Below the pieces are notes generated by a model that searched no databases, was not told the origin of the DNA, and saw only the letters and a list, made by a program, of their open reading frames with translations. A stretch of 44,920 nt of DNA from Chara braunii (Eukaryota > Streptophyta > Charophyceae > Charales > Characeae), in contig BFEA01000087.1 of assembly GCA_003427395.1 (NCBI GenBank), positions 2,502,735 through 2,547,654 on the forward strand, written 5' to 3'. Made by a program: the position numbers and the translations under genes. This document shows positions 39,810-44,920 of the stretch, piece after piece. Within the stretch, counting starts at the first letter, position 1. Each line of letters opens with the position of its first letter.

Positions 39810-39890
39810 TATGCCGCCAGGGTTCCAACCTGGGTCTCCATTGTCCTGACACTAGGACGCAGGTGTACTGGACATACGTACTACAACATA
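39810..39890 (-). pseudogene. tRNA-like sequence (tRNA pseudogene or SINE head)
   Basis: On the minus strand an acceptor-like stem TATGTTG/CGGCATA (two G-U pairs) encloses a D-arm GTAC/GTAC with a 9-base loop and a T-arm CCAGG/CCTGG around TTGGAAC. The start TGTTGTAGTA and the end GACCCAGGTTGGAACCC resemble tRNA-Asp. The T loop has G where TTCGA is needed, and the anticodon stem does not form with a 7-base loop (GTCCT/AGGAC closes a 6-base loop instead). It is therefore not a working tRNA gene. Confidence 0.45.
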
Positions 39891-40778
39891 AGTCTCAGTG
39901 GCCCCTCTCAACTGTCCTCTCCCCTTTGTCCTAGACAAACGTCGGCTTCTCGTTGAGTGTCCCGGTTAGACTCTTCCTCGTAAGCAGAGCCATAGCCAGG
40001 GACGCGGGCCTTAACTGAGACCTTAGAAGACACTCTCGCCTTCCTGCCGAAAATCCTCACAATCAATCATATATACATATATGCACTTAAATCTCATGTC
40101 AGCTCTTTCTGCAGTCTAGTACAGAAATTCTAGGTCTCCGTCTTGGCCCACCATAGTTTGGTTGATCGAGCCAGATCTACGGCCTACCGCGTTGTTATCT
40201 TTAGCAGTAGTGCCCTCGCTGGTTACGCAACGATAGACTTTCTCCTGATAAGCATTCAATCAGGACTCAAAAAAAGACTCGACTCATATCCCACGCCATC
40301 CTGTAGGAGTTATTCCTTGAGGCGTGCATACCCCTTAAACTCTTACCATTTCGGTAGACGTGGGCCCGCTGCCAGGTTGTGCTGGCTAGCAGCCATCCAC
40401 TAGGGGTTGCGCCCTAGAGGTGCTAACCTTTACCGTTTAGCTTGGTCGTTCTTAAAATGTCCCAGGATTAACCTAAGTGTCTGGACGGTATGTCGCAACA
40501 GACCACGGACCCACTGCCGGACTCACACAGGGGTCTGTCTCACATAAAGATGTTTACCAGTTCCCTATGGGACAACATAGAGAGCATGGCATCTTGCTCA
40601 CAATCATAAAGAGAATTCATTGTCAGGTTTACAAGGTCGTGGTCCCTGACTTGATCAGAGACAGCAAACCACACATCCCAATGACATCTACCAATTGCAC
40701 TGATTTGCGACACGCTCAATTCCATCCAAAACAGGTTTTCTGGTCCTTCTCGTCAGACTTTATCAACTCAACCTTCAC
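39891..40778. other. No gene recognised; stem-loops near 40370-40415
   Basis: GCTG-CCAG/CTGG-GCAGC at about 40369-40394 and CTAGGG/CCCTAG around GTTGCG at about 40401-40418. The plus-strand frame at 40477-40869 lies opposite the more protein-like minus strand and is probably its shadow. Confidence 0.4.
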
Positions 40779-41009
40779 TTACCATGCCCTTAAATCTATT
40801 AACCACATTTCACACGAAGGAGGTCTCTCTTCAATAGGTATCTCAGTCATCCCTCTCTTTCTAAGATGAACTTTCACACGACCTTTCCTTAAAACATCTT
40901 CTCTTTCTGAAGACGAGTCTTCCAATAAGCAAAACTCTGCCTTCTCACAAAAGGCGTCTCTACCATAAAACAACTCAAACTGAGAGACCAACTTATGGGT
41001 CATCATCAC
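40779..41009 (-). pseudogene. Charged protein fragment, unrecognised
   Basis: 76 codons on the minus strand: LVSQFELFYGRDAFCEKAEF, SSSEREDVLRKGRVKVHLRK, IEERPPSCEMWLIDLRAW. The mixed charged composition looks like real coding sequence. In-frame stops surround it on both sides. It lies downstream, on the same strand, of the fragment at 42433-43102, and both may belong to one decayed element. Family not recognised. Confidence 0.3.
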
Positions 41010-42432
41010 AACTCAACAATAAACATTTGGCATGACAAGCATTCGAGTCTCAAAGACTCATAAACCCTTTAGGATTCTCACACTTTTCACAAAACAGACT
41101 GCACTCCCTCTCCTTATACCCGGCCATATCATCCGCCCGTGGGCAGATCGCACGAGTATACCGAAGAGTAGACAGCATTCACATCCACACAATACAAAAC
41201 TCATGAGATGCTTCCCACACATCTCTCACACAAAGTCATCATACAATAAGATAAAATTCACACATGTGAGAGTGATTGTGATCATCATGTACAAGGAAAT
41301 AGTCTCTGATGAACGTTTCAACTCAGACTCACTCTGGAATGTAATATCTCAGATCAAAGCGAATTGATGTGGTCTTGAACTACATATATACACATAGAGT
41401 TTAACAATCTCAACTCAAACTGGTACCAGTGGTCTAGTACCGCCCAAAAAACTCATGACCCCCTTAGTCTTGGCTAAACTGAAACGACTCTAAGCAGAGC
41501 GCAATCGCGCCCCTCAAAATGGAGGGATTCAAGTAACCCAAGACATATCAAAATATCCAACTCGTAACACAAGGTCCATCACGCTTCAATCAATTATAAG
41601 TTTACAACAGCCTCGAATCAAAACGTTGTGCATATTCCTCTCTCATATCTTAACACAACTCACATAGCAAGAGGTTTAGCATACTAGCTCTCGAGGTCAT
41701 AGCATTCAGAACCCATAAACTCCGGATCTGCTTAATTTAAAGCAGTTCCTATACACAACGCATGGGCGCGTACCCTTCTACGACTTAGGGCGGTATGGTT
41801 AAAAATAAACTCAACCCCTAAAACATAATCAACTCATCTTGAATCGTAGAGAGACATTCCCGGATGAATGTATATGTCTTAAAGAAGGACACTTGTCACA
41901 ATCAAAGTCAAATCAGTCCTCCCAGTAAGATCCCATCCTCACATGACCTCATGATGTGCTTAGGTCTATATTACAACTCATACCCTCGTTCTGTTTCTTA
42001 CTTTCAGCGGTCCCTATATACGAGAGGTCCACTCTCATACTCTAACTAGTCTACCCTTAAGTAGACGCAGCCAGAAAACCTGCTTATCCAATTTAACTTG
42101 AGGCCTCTCATGATCTGACATACACACACAATGCACTAAAGCATATATACATGTTTTCCTACCAATTTTGTATATAGTCAAGATCCTGTAAACTAAAACA
42201 CAGTTCCGGAATCACACAATCAGTTAGCCTTCTACCTTGGCTCTCATGTGCACGTATATACACAAGTTCATAGGAGACGTTCCTTGGCCGAATACAAGGG
42301 CACCCTCTATCGCCCTGCTACTGCCCGGACCTCATCCCAATTTACAACCCTGTCATCTGAATGGTGGGAACTCGCATACGCATCCACAATATCGACCATG
42401 TCCCTTAGTCTTTGACTATGGGGTAAAAACCT
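41010..42432. other. AT-rich sequence, no gene recognised
   Basis: Minus-strand translation shows scattered protein-like words between many stops, so it may be worn coding sequence linking 42433 and 41009, but nothing can be delimited. Confidence 0.3.
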
Positions 42433-43102
42433 TTAGTCCAGGTACAAGCCATATACCAGTTCGCACGTAAAACGCTCATATCCCCATTCACGCGTTCTCA
42501 AAGCAGCTTCTGTTGCGGCCTTTGTCCTTTCTTGTCCCCCAAAACACTTCTCTACCAGAAACTCAGGCAAGACGACTCGCAATGGGGCAGAAGGAAGCTC
42601 AAATTCATCGACACGCGTGACTTCTACATGGGTCGTCTCTCGCTCTTCCCCTTCATGGACCCTTTCCCTTGCCCATTTTGCCGCAGCTTCCTCAACTTTT
42701 CTCAATGGTCTCGCAAACATGCTCCCATGCCCAAGCGCCAACTCGACTCCATGCTTAACCCAAAATGGGAAAGATGCGTACACGGTTACCCTTATGATTG
42801 TGCAATCTTCATTATCATTAAAGTCGGACTCGATCCAAGCGAAAATACCCACGTCCATCAATGTGCCCCACCAGGATAACCCAAAATGGGGAAGATGCGT
42901 ACAGGGTTACCGTTATGATCGCGCAATCTCCATTATCATTAAAGTCGGACTCGATCCAAGCTAAAATACCCACATCCATCAATGTGCCCCACCAGGATGA
43001 GATATACTCTCCTTCCTTGACTCTCCTTGGCAAGGATACCTCGAGTCCATCTTCATTTTTAACAGGCAAGGTCATATTAGGATCTTCCTTTGCACAAGGC
43101 AT
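42433..43102 (-). pseudogene. Unrecognised minus-strand protein, split by a 121-bp duplication
   Basis: Reading from 43102: KNEDGLEVSLPRRVKEGEYI, SSWWGTLMDVGILAWIESDF, then after the duplication KHGVELALGHGSMFARPLRK, VEEAAAKWARERVHEGE, VRVDEFELP-like, FLVEKCFGGQERTKAATEAA and TREWGYERFTCELVYG. Without the second copy the frame would be about 180 codons. The duplication length (121) is not a multiple of three, so it breaks the frame. A stop lies 36 bases upstream of the first ATG. No family recognised; the setting suggests a retroelement gene. Confidence 0.45.
42756..42997. repeat. 121-bp tandem duplication
   Basis: Copies 42756-42876 and 42877-42997 differ at about eight positions by eye, so this duplication is old, unlike the perfect one at 7637. 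Confidence 0.9.
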
Positions 43103-44571
43103 CCTGAGTTGCCTCTGCTCTGGTCTGGGTTCTGCCCATCACAAACAACGTCCAGCATACGCCTTTCGTTATCATATTGATAATCGCGTTCTAACATCCC
43201 TACCCTTGAAGCCTTAGCTTCAGATCATCTTTGACTAAAATTCATCATTTCCAGTATTTACGACCACCCAGCTTAGAGAAAATAATAATGGTAATATATC
43301 ATGGTAATAGTATACTCACAAAAACTAGAATTTTTTTCTTGTAGGTAGTAGTGAGACCCACGCCGGAACTCTGTTCCTGGTCCATAGTAGGGTGTTGTTG
43401 TTGTATCCCTTGGGATAAGATAACTACATTACTACTGAAAATGAGAAAAATATTTAAGTCGTGTTATACCATAGCCTATAAGGGACTCGGAAGCGGTTAC
43501 TACTTGCTACAAAAAAGTAGGGGGTGGATCCCAAACTAATTTTGTATCAAGTGGGCTTACCAGCATAGAACGGGACCGTACATCCCGAAGCGTGTATGGT
43601 GAAGTTGTTTACTTTGTCGGCAGGGGGCTGCATGGAACAAATGTTAGAATCGAAGGGAATAGCAGTAAGGCTTAATCCTTAAGCGGGGTTCAGGGGTATG
43701 AGATGCTATCCAGTCTAAAAAGGATTACACTGCCCCTCGCCACAATATACTTCTGTCAAGGCTGGGGAGTAAAGTGTGATACTTTTGTTACTGTTATGTT
43801 TGAGAATGTTATTTGTTGGTGATCTCTTCATTTATATTTATTGATATAAGCTTATCGTTATGAGGTACTTGTATATAGTATATACTTTGGGTAACTGGCT
43901 AGCTTGAGTATGCTGCATTTGATTTTTATGAGTATTGTTATGGTTCTCAGTTACCATAGGATTGCAACCTTCCTTGTTGTAAACTTTACACATTGACTAT
44001 TTCCTGAGAAGAACTTATCCCAAGGAAGTAGTCACTCCATTCACCTCTGAATCTGCATCAAACGTGGATTCTGCGCAATGTCTTTACTCCTCTTTGAAGA
44101 GCAATCCAAACATAAATATCAAATAATCGGACTTGAGGCACTCATATAAATTCTTACAGACTGATAAGTTCAAATACTTATCCCAAATAAATAGCAAATA
44201 TAATATTCCTAAAAATGATAGTTATTGAAATAATATAGCATTAAGCACACAGTCCTCACATAACCAAACACTAGGCGCGCTTACTTACATTAGATCTAAC
44301 ATATATGGATGGGTTCAATATATAACTCAAACGAAAATGCTTTTAGAAGATAACAGTCTCAAGTCCTTAGCTCCAACCCCATAGATTCAAATGGATGGTC
44401 CAAACCTAGGAAAGGTTCAAGCGAAGGTCTAACATCAATTACTACCAATTGCCCCATCAAAGGTAAGCAAAATAACCTAAGTGTCAGCTCCTTCACTGTT
44501 ACTCCGACTGTCTCTAGGATCAGATACCCTCCTTTAACAAAAAGAGTGTCATGCAAATCTACTAGGACACA
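43103..44571. other. AT-rich sequence, no gene recognised
   Basis: Short frames only. No repeat or structured element supported. Confidence 0.4.
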
Positions 44572-44808
44572 AGTAATGCTCAATTGCATGATTGACGAAC
44601 CTGGTCGCTCCCGTCAGCAGTGGGGATATAAGTAATGCTCAATCACCAGATTGATGAGTCTGGTCGCTCCCGCCAGCAGCGGGGGTACTTAGAATGCTCG
44701 ATTACGGAATCAGTGAGGTTGGTTATTCCCGCTATCAGCGGGGATACTTGGAATACTCGATTGCCAGATCAGTGATACTGGTTGTTCCCACTTTCAGCAG
44801 GGATACTT
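44572..44808 (+). repeat. Tandem repeat of 59-60 bp, four units, each with two hairpins
   Basis: Units 44572-44630, 44631-44690, 44691-44749 and 44750-44808. Each has AATGCTC(A/G)ATT, a small stem (CAATC/GATTG, GATT/AATC, GATT/GATC), then TGGT, then a second stem closed by CCC/GGG (CCCGC/GCGGG in units 2 and 3; CCCGT...GTGGG and CCCAC...GCAGGG in the others) and GATACTT. Confidence 0.85.
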
Positions 44809-44920
44809 GCTCTTTCTCACACACACACAACGCACTCCCTCTCTCCCCGAGCACTCTCTTTCTCAACCAGCACACTCTCTCTCTCACAAAGCGTACACCC
44901 TCTCTCCCAGAGCACTCTCT
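44809..44920. repeat. CT-rich degenerate repeat at window end
   Basis: CACACACA followed by loosely repeated CACTCTCTCTC and CAGAGCACTCTCT blocks, continuing past the window. Confidence 0.7.

Overview
This is a eukaryotic nuclear sequence of mobile-element remains, satellites and microsatellites; I found no intact host protein gene. The best lineage clue is a U2 snRNA fragment at 1228-1292 that starts with the plant-type 5' end (ATACCTTTCTC). The coding remains agree: plant-style LINE proteins (a DUF4283-like ORF1 and an RT-associated zinc finger) and a Ty3-type gag. I infer a streptophyte with a large, repeat-rich genome, possibly a charophyte-type alga or an early-diverging land plant. The species is not determined. 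The assembly is imperfect: an 83-base gap at 19189-19271, single Ns at 16815, 27116 and 36767, and an uncut Nextera mate-pair junction at 14895-14932. Sequence left and right of 14913 may not be adjacent in the genome.

Layout. 1-9400: microsatellites, a U2 pseudogene, tRNA-derived SINEs and small inverted-repeat elements. 9400-11200: decayed LINE ORF1. 11093-11539: structured module A. 12800-14850: cryptic repeats, then a dense train of perfect hairpins. 15000-18540: SINE/MITE copies, the C-terminal part of a LINE ORF2 and its poly(A) tail. 18621-19019: a Harbinger-like MITE. 19050-20460: a second hairpin train. 20577-21076: an unrecognised 166-codon reading frame. 21500-28460: four successive satellite families of about 190, 112, 215 and 101 bp, the last with an inverted unit forming a large palindrome. 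28467-31530: a compact retroelement with a hairpin-rich leader, three related small ORFs, two other small ORFs and a gag gene that breaks at its zinc knuckle. 31539-31886: module B, homologous to module A. 33673-34460: an array of hairpins with one conserved loop and changing stems. 36200-38400: tandem repeats, one set with covarying hairpins. 39600-43100: a tRNA-like element and decayed minus-strand coding sequence. 44572-44808: four 59-60 bp hairpin-bearing units.

The unusual thread is RNA-like folding. At more than ten places, consecutive stem-loops with 7-14 bp arms occur. In repeated copies the arms change together, or differ by G-U pairs, while loops or flanks stay fixed. This points to selection on transcribed RNA, probably in leaders or junctions of retroelements. 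The two candidates for an undescribed system are the conserved-loop array at 33673-34460 and the polycistronic element at 28467-31530. All folding statements come from reading complementarity by eye; no folding or database program was run.
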